The translations under genes and the position numbers were made by a program. From NCBI GenBank assembly GCA_038323025.1, contig JBBQGL010000031.1:1-30334 (forward strand): DNA of 30,334 nt. Direction: 5' to 3'. Below are positions 24,901 through 30,334 of this stretch, one piece after another; position 1 is the stretch's first letter; each line of letters starts with the position of its first letter. The stretch comes from JAFKKF01 sp038323025. Lineage in GTDB: Bacteria > Pseudomonadota > Alphaproteobacteria > Rhizobiales > Kaistiaceae. The notes beneath the pieces were generated by a model that had not been told where the DNA came from, ran no database searches, and saw only the letters and a list, made by a program, of their open reading frames with translations.

Positions 24901-25712
24901 ATCTGCGAGACCGCGAAGGCGGTCGTGTTGAGAACGATGGCGGGCGGCGCTGCCGCGAAGGCAGCTTTCAGGAACGCTTCCGACTCGCGATCCTTCAGGC
25001 TGGCGACAAAGACCGGAAGCGCGGCAATCCCTTCGCCCGCCAGTTCCGCCGCCAGCGCATCGATCGGCGCGGTCGATCCGCCGGCGATCAGCGCCCGGTA
25101 GAATATGAGCGGGGCTATGGGCTTGCCGGCGGGGAGGCGCGCCATCGCCGCCTCAAGCGAAATCACGCCCTCGCCGGGCCAATAGCAACCGGCATGCGCC
25201 AGAGCGGCGGGCGGTGGCGGTCGCTCGCCTTCCCCAAGCAGGTGCGCCGTCAGGGCTGTCGCGGCGGCATAATTCGCCGTGCCGCCCTCGACGAGGTAGC
25301 GCCAGACCAGCCGGCAATCCTCAACCGGGACCGTGGAATAGGCCTCGAGGGATTCGTCCCAGCGGTCGTCCCCCGGCACGGCCACCAGCCGCGGCCCGCC
25401 GCGTCTTGCCAAAGCTCGCAGCTGGTCGAGGCCGTAAGGCCAGTACCCCACCCCGCCCATCATGCGCACGACCACCAGCTTCGCCGAAGCCAGCGTCTTT
25501 TCCAGGTAGAGGTCCACCGACAGCGGGTGCGACAGGCGCATGAGATTGGCGAAGCGGAACGTCGGTCGATCGAGGGATGAAGTGGCCGCTGCCAGCGCGG
25601 CCAGTTCGCTGTCCGCCGCGGAAAGAAAGACTACGTCGCCCGGCGACTGGCCGAGATCGACGGCAGCGTCGCCATCGTCGATCCGCCCGGTATCGCCGGC
25701 GAGCAGATGCAT
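21945..25712 (-). CDS. cobN: CobN, cobaltochelatase large subunit
   Basis: Large subunit of the aerobic cobaltochelatase that puts Co2+ into hydrogenobyrinic acid a,c-diamide; it works with CobS and CobT, which are not in the window. There are 1255 residues, close to the usual size. Family blocks: RMMGGVGYWPYGLDQL near the head, HGNLEWLPGKATGLSE and YPFIVNDPGEGSQAKRR in the middle, ARIFGARPGAYGAGLQ and DSDDYYQFQGGLSTTVE late, and PKWIAGMMRHGYKGAFEIA near the end. The ATG at 25712 overlaps the cobW stop by one base (TGATG); no closer ribosome site is seen, so translation is probably coupled. Confidence 0.96.
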   Translation of the reverse strand: MHLLAGDTGRIDDGDAAVDLGQSPGDVVFLSAADSELAALAAATSSLDRPTFRFANLMRLSHPLSVDLYLEKTLASAKLVVVRMMGGVGYWPYGLDQLRALARRGGPRLVAVPGDDRWDESLEAYSTVPVEDCRLVWRYLVEGGTANYAAATALTAHLLGEGERPPPPAALAHAGCYWPGEGVISLEAAMARLPAGKPIAPLIFYRALIAGGSTAPIDALAAELAGEGIAALPVFVASLKDRESEAFLKAAFAAAPPAIVLNTTAFAVSQIGKANSGTVLDRAGTPVLQVVLAGSSEEAWRESARGLLPRDLTMNVVLPEVDGRILTRAISFKAELPSDPRTEARTTVYRPVADRVAFVASQAAAWIRLGAKPAKERRVAIVLSNYPNRPGRIANGVGLDTPESAVRLARALREAGYDVEGFPGTSGELMALLMEGWAGGERSSAFAEDDDVVGLRPLAALADYRVFFNELPEASRAAVDARWGPPESDPAFIGGGFRLPVRRFGNVVIAIQPSRGYDIDPKATYHDPALVPPHSYLAFYAWLRSGFGTDAIVQLGKHGNLEWLPGKATGLSETCWPEVALGALPVIYPFIVNDPGEGSQAKRRSSAVIVDHLMPAMTRAETYGPLAELETLIDEYYLAAGIDPRRRAWLETEIVALAGRNGLDRDLGISRADGDGALRALDAHLCELKEMQIRDGLHVLGASPRAGERTDTLVAIARVARTGGRPQDQSLHRALVEDLRLAFDPFDCDLAGDWTDPRPEALAGIAGTPWRTGGDTVERLELLAAQLVTRRLSGQCESVGGASDAVLDWIAEELAPALDRSGEGEIAGVLAALNGRFVPPGPSGAPTRGRPDVLPTGRNFYSVDVRAVPTRAAWAIGKAAADALALRYFQDEGEWPRSVAMSAWGTSNMRTGGDDVAEVLALIGAAPTWEPGTGRVTGFKVVPLSELRRPRIDVTLKISGMFRDSFPDQIDLIDSAVRAIADLEEDETANPIAGSARDALAQLTAAGVDPVLARRRAAARIFGARPGAYGAGLQVPIDEGLWETRADLAESFLTWGSFAYGGGRNGEAARGGFAERLKSVDAVLQNQDNREHDILDSDDYYQFQGGLSTTVETLTGVVPRTYHGDHSRPEKPVVRSLGEEIARVVRGRAVNPKWIAGMMRHGYKGAFEIAATVDYLFAYAATTDAVGDHHFDLLHDAYLGNPEVRSFIEECNPPALAEMAAKFREAIDRGLWSPRRNSVYDQLSALIGSHKEAAE

Positions 25713-26722
25713 CAGGAAACCCCGGCCGCGACGCCAAGACGCGCCACGACGGCGGCCCGGTCCATGTCGCGAAGGCCGATCACCACCAGGCCGATTGCCT
25801 CCGGCCCGGAGGCAAACCAGGTGTCGACGCGGGGGCCCACGGCCTGGACCACCGCCGGCGCCGATTTTGCCGCCACATTGGCGCGCCCCTTGATGCGCAG
25901 CACTCCGGGCAGTGCCAGCGCCGCGCTCACGCGCCGCCTCAGCTCGTCGACCGAGGCGAAGGCGGGCGGCAGGACGATGAACGAGGCAAAGTCGTCGTGG
26001 TCGTGTTCCTCACCCTCGAGGTCATGGTGGCTCTGGCGCCCGGCCATATCGTCCTCGGAGGAGGCCGAAAGACCGAGGAGCACTTCCGGCGAAATTCCTC
26101 CGACGCCGCTCCTCAGGCTCATCGTCCCCGGCCGCGCTTCCCGCCTGATCGTCGCCTCGACGGCGGCCAGCACATCGGCGCTCACCAGATCGGACTTGCT
26201 GACGACGACCAGGTCGGCACAGCGCAACTGGTCTTCGAACAATTCTTCCACCGGATCGTCATGCTCCCGCGCGGGATCCGGCGCGACGGCCTGCGGCGCG
26301 AAGCGTCCCTCCGCGACCGCCGCCGCATCGACCACCGTGACCACGCCGTCGACGGTGACGCGATGCCGGACGCCCGGCCACGAGAAGGCACGCACCAGCG
26401 GCTGCGGCAGGGCGAGGCCGGATGTCTCGATGATGATCTGGTCGGGCGCCGGATCGCGGGCGAGCAGCGCCTCGATGGTCGGGAGGAACTCATCGGCGAC
26501 CGTGCAGCAAATGCAGCCGTTGGTGAGCTCGACGATCTGGTCGGGCCGGCAGTCGTCGTCGCAATCGCCGAGGAGACCCCCGTCGAAGCCCATGTCGCCG
26601 AACTCGTTGACGATGATGGCCAGCCGGCGGCCGCGCGCCTGTGCGATGAGATTGCGGATGAGCGTCGTCTTGCCGGCGCCGAGGAAGCCGGTGACGATGG
26701 TGGCAGGGATGCGCTGGTTCAC
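25712..26722 (-). CDS. cobW: CobW, G3E GTPase metal chaperone
   Basis: Cytoplasmic GTPase of 336 residues of the COG0523/CobW group, thought to bring cobalt to CobN. Walker A TGFLGAGKTT (11-20, Lys18); the metal-binding CxCC at 70-73 (GCICCT); SKSD guanine-recognition motif (175-178); a His/Asp-rich loop at about 232-244 (HH at 232-233, HDHDD at 240-244) that could hold metal. Two extra Cys sit in GDCDDDC (54, 58). The gene overlaps cobU by 4 bases (ATGA). The cobalt role follows from the family and its place next to cobN. Confidence 0.95.
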   Translation of the reverse strand: MNQRIPATIVTGFLGAGKTTLIRNLIAQARGRRLAIIVNEFGDMGFDGGLLGDCDDDCRPDQIVELTNGCICCTVADEFLPTIEALLARDPAPDQIIIETSGLALPQPLVRAFSWPGVRHRVTVDGVVTVVDAAAVAEGRFAPQAVAPDPAREHDDPVEELFEDQLRCADLVVVSKSDLVSADVLAAVEATIRREARPGTMSLRSGVGGISPEVLLGLSASSEDDMAGRQSHHDLEGEEHDHDDFASFIVLPPAFASVDELRRRVSAALALPGVLRIKGRANVAAKSAPAVVQAVGPRVDTWFASGPEAIGLVVIGLRDMDRAAVVARLGVAAGVS

Positions 26723-27264
26723 AGGATCACCTCGGGCGCGGGCGCCGGTTTGATGAGAATCGGGATTCCGGCGGCGACCAGCACCACCCGCGTCACCGCG
26801 GCGGCGATCCGCTGGTTCAGCGTGCCAAGGGCATCGGCATAGGTCCGTGCCAGCGGATTGTCGGGGATGATGCCGGCGCCGACCTCGTTGGAGACGAGCA
26901 CGACCGGCCCGCGGGCGCCGTCGAGCGCGCCGACAAGGCGATCGACCTCCTCATCGGGCGAGCGGCCGGCGCCGTAGAGATTGGAAAGCCACAAGGTCAG
27001 GCACTCTACGAGTACGACAACATCCGGCTTCGCGTTGGTCGCAATCGCGCGCGCCAGGTCAAGCGGTTCTTCAATTGTCTCCCAAGCGGAGCCACGTCGC
27101 GCGCGATGCGTAGCGATGCGCGCCGCCATCTCGCCATCGCCCGCCGTGGCAGTGGCAAGATAAAGCGCCCGGCGCTTGCCGTCGGCGATGAGCTGCTCGG
27201 CATAGCGGCTCTTGCCGGACCGCTGCCCGCCGAGAACCAGAACGTGGGCAGGGCCGGATGCCAT
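26719..27264 (-). CDS. cobU: CobU/CobP, adenosylcobinamide kinase / guanylyltransferase
   Basis: Bifunctional enzyme of 181 residues that phosphorylates adenosylcobinamide and then adds GMP in nucleotide-loop assembly. Walker A LGGQRSGKSRYAE (11-23, Lys18); the AATATAGDGEMAARI-type segment; HRARRGSAWETIEEP with the conserved His; VLVECLTLWLSNL; and SNEVGAGIIPDNPLARTYAD. Called CobP in rhizobial nomenclature. It begins 12 bases after the cbtA stop, with only a weak GAG ribosome site, and overlaps cobW. Confidence 0.95.
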   Translation of the reverse strand: MASGPAHVLVLGGQRSGKSRYAEQLIADGKRRALYLATATAGDGEMAARIATHRARRGSAWETIEEPLDLARAIATNAKPDVVVLVECLTLWLSNLYGAGRSPDEEVDRLVGALDGARGPVVLVSNEVGAGIIPDNPLARTYADALGTLNQRIAAAVTRVVLVAAGIPILIKPAPAPEVIL

Positions 27265-27276
27265 CTCAGCCGGCCG

Positions 27277-28074
27277 TCACGCGGCCCGCGGCCAGTTTCG
27301 CTCGGTGAGCAAGCCGAAGCCGAGGCCGATGGCCGCCCACAGGACCGCCTGGGTCCCGAGCGAGGCGATGCGGAATTGCCAAAGGACCGTCGCCGGAAAA
27401 TGCTCGGGGACCTCGTCGATGCCCGGCAGCAGCGCCATCGCCACGCCGACGATCAGGATGAAGAGCGCGGCGGCGGCAAGGCCCGCATTCCATCGGCCCT
27501 GCCGTTCCAGAAGCGCATGCCGGACGATGGCGGCGACGACGACCGCGGCCAGCGAAACGGCCAGCATGACCAGGAAGAGCGCCGTCCGATAGCCAATCGT
27601 TTCGCCGAGGCCGACGGCCGGCGGGCTGGCTGGATATTTCAGCGCCGGAACGACCACGATCGCGACAAAGGCAATGGCCGCGATCAGGGCGGCGAGCGCC
27701 CGGGGACCCAATCGACTCAGCCGCCCATGGACAAAAGCGAAGACCAGTGCGAACAGCCCCCCCAGCGCCGCTCCATAGATGACCACGCCGACAAAGAGGC
27801 CGAGGCCGGCCTGCGTATCCCGGCTGAACAGCTCCTCTTCGGCGCCGCTTCCGCCGCCGTGATCGTGCGCCATTCCGGTCGATGGTGCAGCCGGCGTGAA
27901 ATTGCCTTGTGCCGGCGCCGGGGTGGAAGGCGCCGCCTCGGCGGGCTGCATCGATTCCTCGAAGGCAATGGCGGAATCGACGCCGGGTTCGCCAAAAACC
28001 CTGGCGAACGCGAAGGCGAGCAGCCCGGCGACCACGCCGACGAGCATCCCGCGGATCAGCAGGCTACGGACCAT
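27277..28074 (-). CDS. cbtA: CbtA, cobalt transporter subunit
   Basis: Membrane protein of 265 residues of the CbtA family, a predicted cobalt transporter. An N-terminal hydrophobic span (MVRSLLIRGMLVGVVAGLLAF) is followed by a periplasmic-looking loop with Pro/Ala and a His-rich AHDHGGG (about residues 69-75) that may bind metal, and then about four more hydrophobic spans. The family segment VFGEPGVDSAIAFEE lies after the first span. Start ATG at 28074, 11 bases after the cbtB stop. Pairing with CbtB and a B12 riboswitch is the classic arrangement for this family. Confidence 0.93.
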   Translation of the reverse strand: MVRSLLIRGMLVGVVAGLLAFAFARVFGEPGVDSAIAFEESMQPAEAAPSTPAPAQGNFTPAAPSTGMAHDHGGGSGAEEELFSRDTQAGLGLFVGVVIYGAALGGLFALVFAFVHGRLSRLGPRALAALIAAIAFVAIVVVPALKYPASPPAVGLGETIGYRTALFLVMLAVSLAAVVVAAIVRHALLERQGRWNAGLAAAALFILIVGVAMALLPGIDEVPEHFPATVLWQFRIASLGTQAVLWAAIGLGFGLLTERNWPRAA

Positions 28075-28085
28075 GCCGGCCCCGC

Positions 28086-28295
28086 CTAGTGGCAGGGGAA
28101 GCCGAGCAGGTGGCGGCCGTCGTGGACGAATTCGTGAATGTACATGCCGCGGAAGATCGAGAATGCGCCCTCTTCCACGCCGACCATGTAAAGCGCGACG
28201 AAGGCAAGCAGGCCCGTGAAGATCGCCCATGGCAACAGTTCGCGGACGGGTATCGCTACGGGCAGCGCGGAAGGCGCAAGAACGGCATCGGTCAT
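28086..28295 (-). CDS. cbtB: CbtB, cobalt transporter small subunit
   Basis: A 69-residue single-span membrane protein of the CbtB family. A hydrophobic segment (LLPWAIFTGLLAFVALYMVGV) is followed by the family's C-terminal metal-binding pattern MYIHEFVHDGRHLLGFPCH with four His and one Cys. The ATG at 28295 is preceded by a strong AAGGAGG 6 bases upstream (28308-28302). It is the first gene after the cobalamin riboswitch and of the whole cob operon. Confidence 0.94.
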   Translation of the reverse strand: MTDAVLAPSALPVAIPVRELLPWAIFTGLLAFVALYMVGVEEGAFSIFRGMYIHEFVHDGRHLLGFPCH

Positions 28296-28338
28296 GAGAT
28301 TCCTCCTTGGGATGACGCGTCCCGGATGGACAGGGCAG

Positions 28339-28434
28339 TTCGCAGGAGGGGTCTGACTTTCGGCTGGCGGTATCCGCCAGACGATCACAGTGGCGCGACC
28401 GTTCCGGATTTACACCGGTTTCCACATCTGCGAA
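28339..28434 (-). ncRNA. compact cobalamin riboswitch of the cbtBA-cob operon
   Basis: Minus-strand leader with the core of a B12-sensing aptamer: GGAAACCGGTGTAAATCCGG (stem CCGG/CCGG), the GGTCGCGCCACTGTGATC core, and AGCCGAAAGTCAGACC as the B12-box-like element. P1 is TTCGCAG (28434-28428) with CTGCGAA (28345-28339), 7 perfect pairs. Inside, GTCTG pairs with CAGAC around a 5-bp GC hairpin with an AUA loop. At about 96 nt it is much shorter than a typical class I aptamer (about 200 nt) and lacks the long peripheral arms. It sits 43 bases upstream of the cbtB start. Confidence 0.88.
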
Positions 28435-28445
28435 TTTGCAAGCTG

Positions 28446-28474
28446 AGAGTGAGCCGGGGTGCGCACCCTGTCAA
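28446..28474 (-). promoter_or_regulatory. candidate promoter of the riboswitch operon, with palindrome
   Basis: Minus-strand TTGACA (28474-28469) is a perfect -35. The spacer of 17 bases contains the perfect 12-base palindrome GGGTGCGCACCC (28468-28457). The -10 (CACTCT, 28451-28446) is poor, so an activator may be needed or the true -10 is elsewhere. Confidence 0.45.
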
Positions 28475-28521
28475 TATGCTCTCCGCCCCGCCCGGCCTGT
28501 TCAGCTCGATCGGCCGCCAAG

Positions 28522-29124
28522 TTGCCCGTCACCCGCGTCACGTTTCTCTGCCATGCCCCGACCGCCGCGACCCGCCGCGCGGCCTTTCCCATAGACGAAC
28601 CGCTCGATGCGCGCGGCCATGCCGCCGCCGTGTCCGTGACGAACCTCGGGCGATTCGACCGGGTCGTCAGCTCGCCCGCCCGGCGCGCCGTGCAGACGGT
28701 CGAGGTTCTGGAGCGGACAGCGACAATCGATGCCGATCTCCGCGACGTGGATTATGGCCGCTGGGCGGGCCTCGGAATCGATGAGGTTGCAGCGAACGAG
28801 CCCGCGGGCCTGGCGACATGGCGGAACGATCCGGAATCGGCTCCGCACGGCGGCGAGTCGGTCGCGGCCCTCTTCCGGCGTGCCGAAGCCTTTCTTGCGA
28901 AGAGCAAAGACAGGACCGGAAGCACCCTCGCGGTTACCCATGCGGCGGTCATCCGCGCCGCGATCGTCGCCGCTCTGGGAGCTCCCCTCGCCGCATTCTG
29001 GCGAATCGAGGTCGAACCCCTCTGCATTGCCCAAATCCAGTGGGAAGGCCGGTTCTGGAGATTTCGCTCGCTGGTCAACCCGCTCGCGGCGCCAGCCCGC
29101 CGGGAAGGGACTAGGGAACCGTAA
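28522..29124 (+). CDS. diverged histidine phosphatase, possibly CobC-like alpha-ribazole phosphatase
   Basis: Histidine-phosphatase (phosphoglycerate-mutase fold) protein of 200 residues. The usual RHGxT is here CHAPT (10-14): the catalytic His11 stays, but the Arg is Cys. The other expected pieces are present: SSPARRAVQTVEVL with its Arg, DVDYGRWAG in place of the usual ExxxGxWEG, and a late THAAVIRAAIVAAL with the second His. Divergent location next to the cbtB-cob operon suggests a role in nucleotide-loop assembly, as for CobC, but the changed motif makes the activity uncertain. The start is unclear: TTG at 28522 fits the family head best, GTG at 28459 lies in the divergent promoter. Its end overlaps the next gene by 14 bases. 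Confidence 0.75.
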   Translation: MPVTRVTFLCHAPTAATRRAAFPIDEPLDARGHAAAVSVTNLGRFDRVVSSPARRAVQTVEVLERTATIDADLRDVDYGRWAGLGIDEVAANEPAGLATWRNDPESAPHGGESVAALFRRAEAFLAKSKDRTGSTLAVTHAAVIRAAIVAALGAPLAAFWRIEVEPLCIAQIQWEGRFWRFRSLVNPLAAPARREGTREP

Positions 29125-29368
29125 CCCGCGCTTTGCGTTTGGTGCCGGTCCACCAGCGTTTCAGGCGGACGCCGAAACGGCGATTGAACCGCCGAACCGC
29201 CGGAATGTCCTGGGCGAGAACGATGAAGCCAAGCGGTATCATCCAGAAGCCGAGGATCGGCAGGAAGCCAAGCATTCCGCCGATAATCAGCAGTACGCCC
29301 ATGACCAGGCGGAGGGCGCGGCTCTCGGGCAGGTTGAACTTCCGCTGGCCCAATCGGATTTTCGGCAT
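29111..29368 (-). CDS. small membrane protein, unknown function
   Basis: An 85-residue protein with a basic head (MPKIRLGQRKFNLPESRALR), two adjacent hydrophobic segments (about 21-36 and 38-53, with GFLPILGFWMIPLGFIVLAQDIP between and after), and a very basic tail (RRFNRRFGVRLKRWWTGTKRK). The ATG at 29368 has GGAAGG 8 bases upstream and is preferred to the one at 29401. A pattern LP-x-LGFWM-x-PLG is common in Hyphomicrobiales hypothetical proteins; it faintly resembles the PGPGW-type membrane family. No function can be given. Confidence 0.75.
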   Translation of the reverse strand: MPKIRLGQRKFNLPESRALRLVMGVLLIIGGMLGFLPILGFWMIPLGFIVLAQDIPAVRRFNRRFGVRLKRWWTGTKRKARVTVP

Positions 29369-29489
29369 GCCCGCCCTTCCCCAGAGCCGGCATTCCGCCA
29401 CCGGCTTGTCTAGAGATGGGAGAAACCGGCAGGCTCGGCAAGTTCATATTTCGGGAAGGCGGCCCCTGGTGCCGGCGGCGGCGCTCCCC

Positions 29490-29517
29490 TTGCAATATGA
29501 CACGCCTTTGCTATTAG
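29490..29517 (+). promoter_or_regulatory. promoter of the tRNA-Asn gene
   Basis: TTGCAA (29490-29495), a 16-base spacer, TATTAG (29512-29517), which puts the start of transcription about 20 bases before the tRNA. Confidence 0.6.
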
Positions 29518-29543
29518 GGCATCCGCACGGCGAAAGGTGCCGA

Positions 29544-29619
29544 TCCCCGGTAGCTCAGTTGGTAGAGCAAGCGGCTGTTAACCGCTTTGTCGCTGGTTCG
29601 AGTCCGGCCCGGGGAGCCA
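29544..29619 (+). tRNA. tRNA-Asn (anticodon GTT)
   Basis: Cloverleaf from TCCCCGG to CCGGGGA with discriminator G and an encoded CCA (29617-29619). The D arm has AGCTCAGTTGGTAGAGC, the anticodon GTT is at 29577-29579, and the T arm has GGTTCGAGTCC. All four stems pair. No repeat of its 3' end was seen elsewhere in the window, so there is no sign of an integrated element. Confidence 0.97.
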
Positions 29620-29853
29620 GCAACTACAGGGAGACGGCCGGTCCCAAAGACGGTGAACGTCTTGGTCCGATCGAGAAAGCAAGTGGCGGCTACCGTTTAC
29701 CAGCACAAACAAACCTCGGGCGATTCCTCCCTGCGCGAGCGTGCTGGCACTTTGGGGTCATCTAGCAAGGCATGGATCGGCGCTGCCGCGACATTCTACG
29801 AGCGCCGAGCCGAAAGCGTATATTCAACAATCAACCGGCCATAGGAGGTCGAA

Positions 29854-30334
29854 GTGTCGACAAGAGACAGCATGAACATGAAGCAGGGTGATAGCGGCGG
29901 CGGCCGTTCGGTCATCATCGTCATCATCGTGGTGATCGTCCTCGCCCTGATCTACGGCTACTTCTGGGGCAACTGGTTCGGCACCGCGACACCGCCGGCC
30001 CCCGCTCCGGCTCCTGCGGCCACGACCACCCCGGCTCCGGCCCCGGCCCCGGCCGATAACACGATGGCTCCGGCGCCTGCTCCTGCCCCGGCACCTGCTC
30101 CCGCGCCCGCCCCGGCGGACACGACCACTCCGGCTCCGACGCCGGCTCCCGCAGCGACTCCGGCTCCCGCGGACACCACCACGCCCGCACCGGCGCCTGC
30201 TCCGGCCCCCGCCCCGGCCCACCCGACCACGCCGGCTCCGACGCCGGCCCCGGCTCCGGCCCAGTTGGGTCCATTCCGGCGCGCCCCGCCCGCAACGGCG
30301 CGGCGCGCTTTTCTTCCTGACCGAGGGTCGGTCA
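29854..30334 (+). CDS. Pro/Ala-rich single-pass membrane protein (open at window end)
   Basis: A coding frame from GTG at 29854, preceded by AGGAGG at 5-6 bases, encodes a short polar head (MSTRDSMNMKQGDSGGGR), a hydrophobic span (SVIIVIIVVIVLALIYGYF, about 19-37), WGNWFG, and then a long Pro/Ala tail with repeated ADTTTPAP units. The tail looks like an extended periplasmic spacer, as in wall-spanning or TonB-like proteins, but no C-terminal domain is visible. The frame has no stop before the window end and reads through the hairpin-T terminator at 30279-30315. A lost stop, a late frameshift or a sequence error near 30262 (after PAPAQ) is possible. The opposite-strand Gly/Ala frames here are shadows. 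Confidence 0.7.
   Translation, partial: MSTRDSMNMKQGDSGGGRSVIIVIIVVIVLALIYGYFWGNWFGTATPPAPAPAPAATTTPAPAPAPADNTMAPAPAPAPAPAPAPAPADTTTPAPTPAPAATPAPADTTTPAPAPAPAPAPAHPTTPAPTPAPAPAQLGPFRRAPPATARRAFLPDRGSV
29992..30264 (+). repeat. degenerate Pro/Ala tandem repeats
   Basis: GC-rich codons for (Pro-Ala)n interrupted by ATTTPAP, ADNTMAPAP, ADTTTPAPTP, ADTTTPAPAP and HPTTPAPTP units (Thr-rich blocks starting near 30019, 30052, 30115, 30169 and 30217). Spacing between units is 33-63 bases, always a multiple of 3. Confidence 0.75.
30279..30315 (+). terminator. intrinsic terminator
   Basis: GCGCGCCCCGCC (30279-30290), loop CGCAAC, GGCGCGGCGCGC (30297-30308): 11 pairs in 12 positions with one C-C mismatch, followed by TTTTCTT. 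It fits the end of the Pro/Ala-rich gene. Confidence 0.85.

Noticed and set aside
29620..29700. Possible attachment site or mobile element next to the tRNA-Asn gene
   Set aside because: No repeat of the tRNA 3' end, integrase gene or composition change is seen in the window.
29924..30295. Three overlapping Gly/Ala, Pro/Glu and Arg/Gly-rich minus-strand open frames at the right end
   Set aside because: They are complements of the Pro/Ala repeat codons; the plus-strand gene has a strong ribosome site and membrane span.

Overview
The window looks like a chromosomal segment of an alphaproteobacterium, most likely of the order Hyphomicrobiales (Rhizobiales). The evidence is high GC, ClpS-ClpA in the alphaproteobacterial arrangement, a phasin, MipZ-type division ATPases, a DUF1489 protein, a SPOR-tailed D,D-carboxypeptidase, and an aerobic-type (CobN/CobW) cobalamin cluster. 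The genus cannot be fixed from sequence reading alone. No insertion sequence, prophage or CRISPR array was seen.

Layout. Positions 1-2,347 hold clpA (cut by the window edge) and clpS, both on the minus strand. A phasin gene follows at about 2.6-2.9 kb, with a clear promoter and two TGC-rich operator-like repeats. From 3.3 to 8.2 kb there is a D-Ala-D-Ala carboxypeptidase (plus strand), then a minus-strand run: two tandem mipZ paralogues, a VWA-like protein and a membrane-anchored J-domain protein. From 8.3 to 13.5 kb lie panC, a stand-alone HerA-like ATPase, a DUF1489 protein and the potassium transporter kup. From 13.9 to 15.3 kb there are three small envelope or exported proteins.

Positions 15.3-29.1 kb are a cobalamin region. 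One minus-strand unit is btuC-btuD plus a HAD phosphatase/dehalogenase. A divergent unit, btuF-cobD, makes a vitamin-B12 importer component and the aminopropanol-attachment step. A large minus-strand operon, cbtB-cbtA-cobU-cobW-cobN-cobO-cobQ, starts behind a compact cobalamin riboswitch (28,339-28,434). It covers cobalt import (CbtAB), a probable metal chaperone (CobW), cobalt insertion (CobN), adenosylation (CobO), amidation (CobQ) and nucleotide-loop activation (CobU). Several of its genes overlap by 1-4 bases. Beyond the riboswitch is a diverged histidine phosphatase, possibly a CobC-like alpha-ribazole phosphatase.

The right end has a small membrane protein, a tRNA-Asn(GTT) with its promoter, and a Pro/Ala-rich single-pass membrane protein. 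The reading frame of that last gene runs without a stop through an evident intrinsic terminator to the end of the window.

Most genes are ordinary core functions. The most unusual signals are a cluster of Asn substitutions around sensor 1 of the first ClpA AAA+ domain, the tandem mipZ duplication with competing hairpins between the copies, the short riboswitch, the phasin operator pair, and the read-through Pro/Ala gene. I did not find a convincing undescribed multi-gene system.
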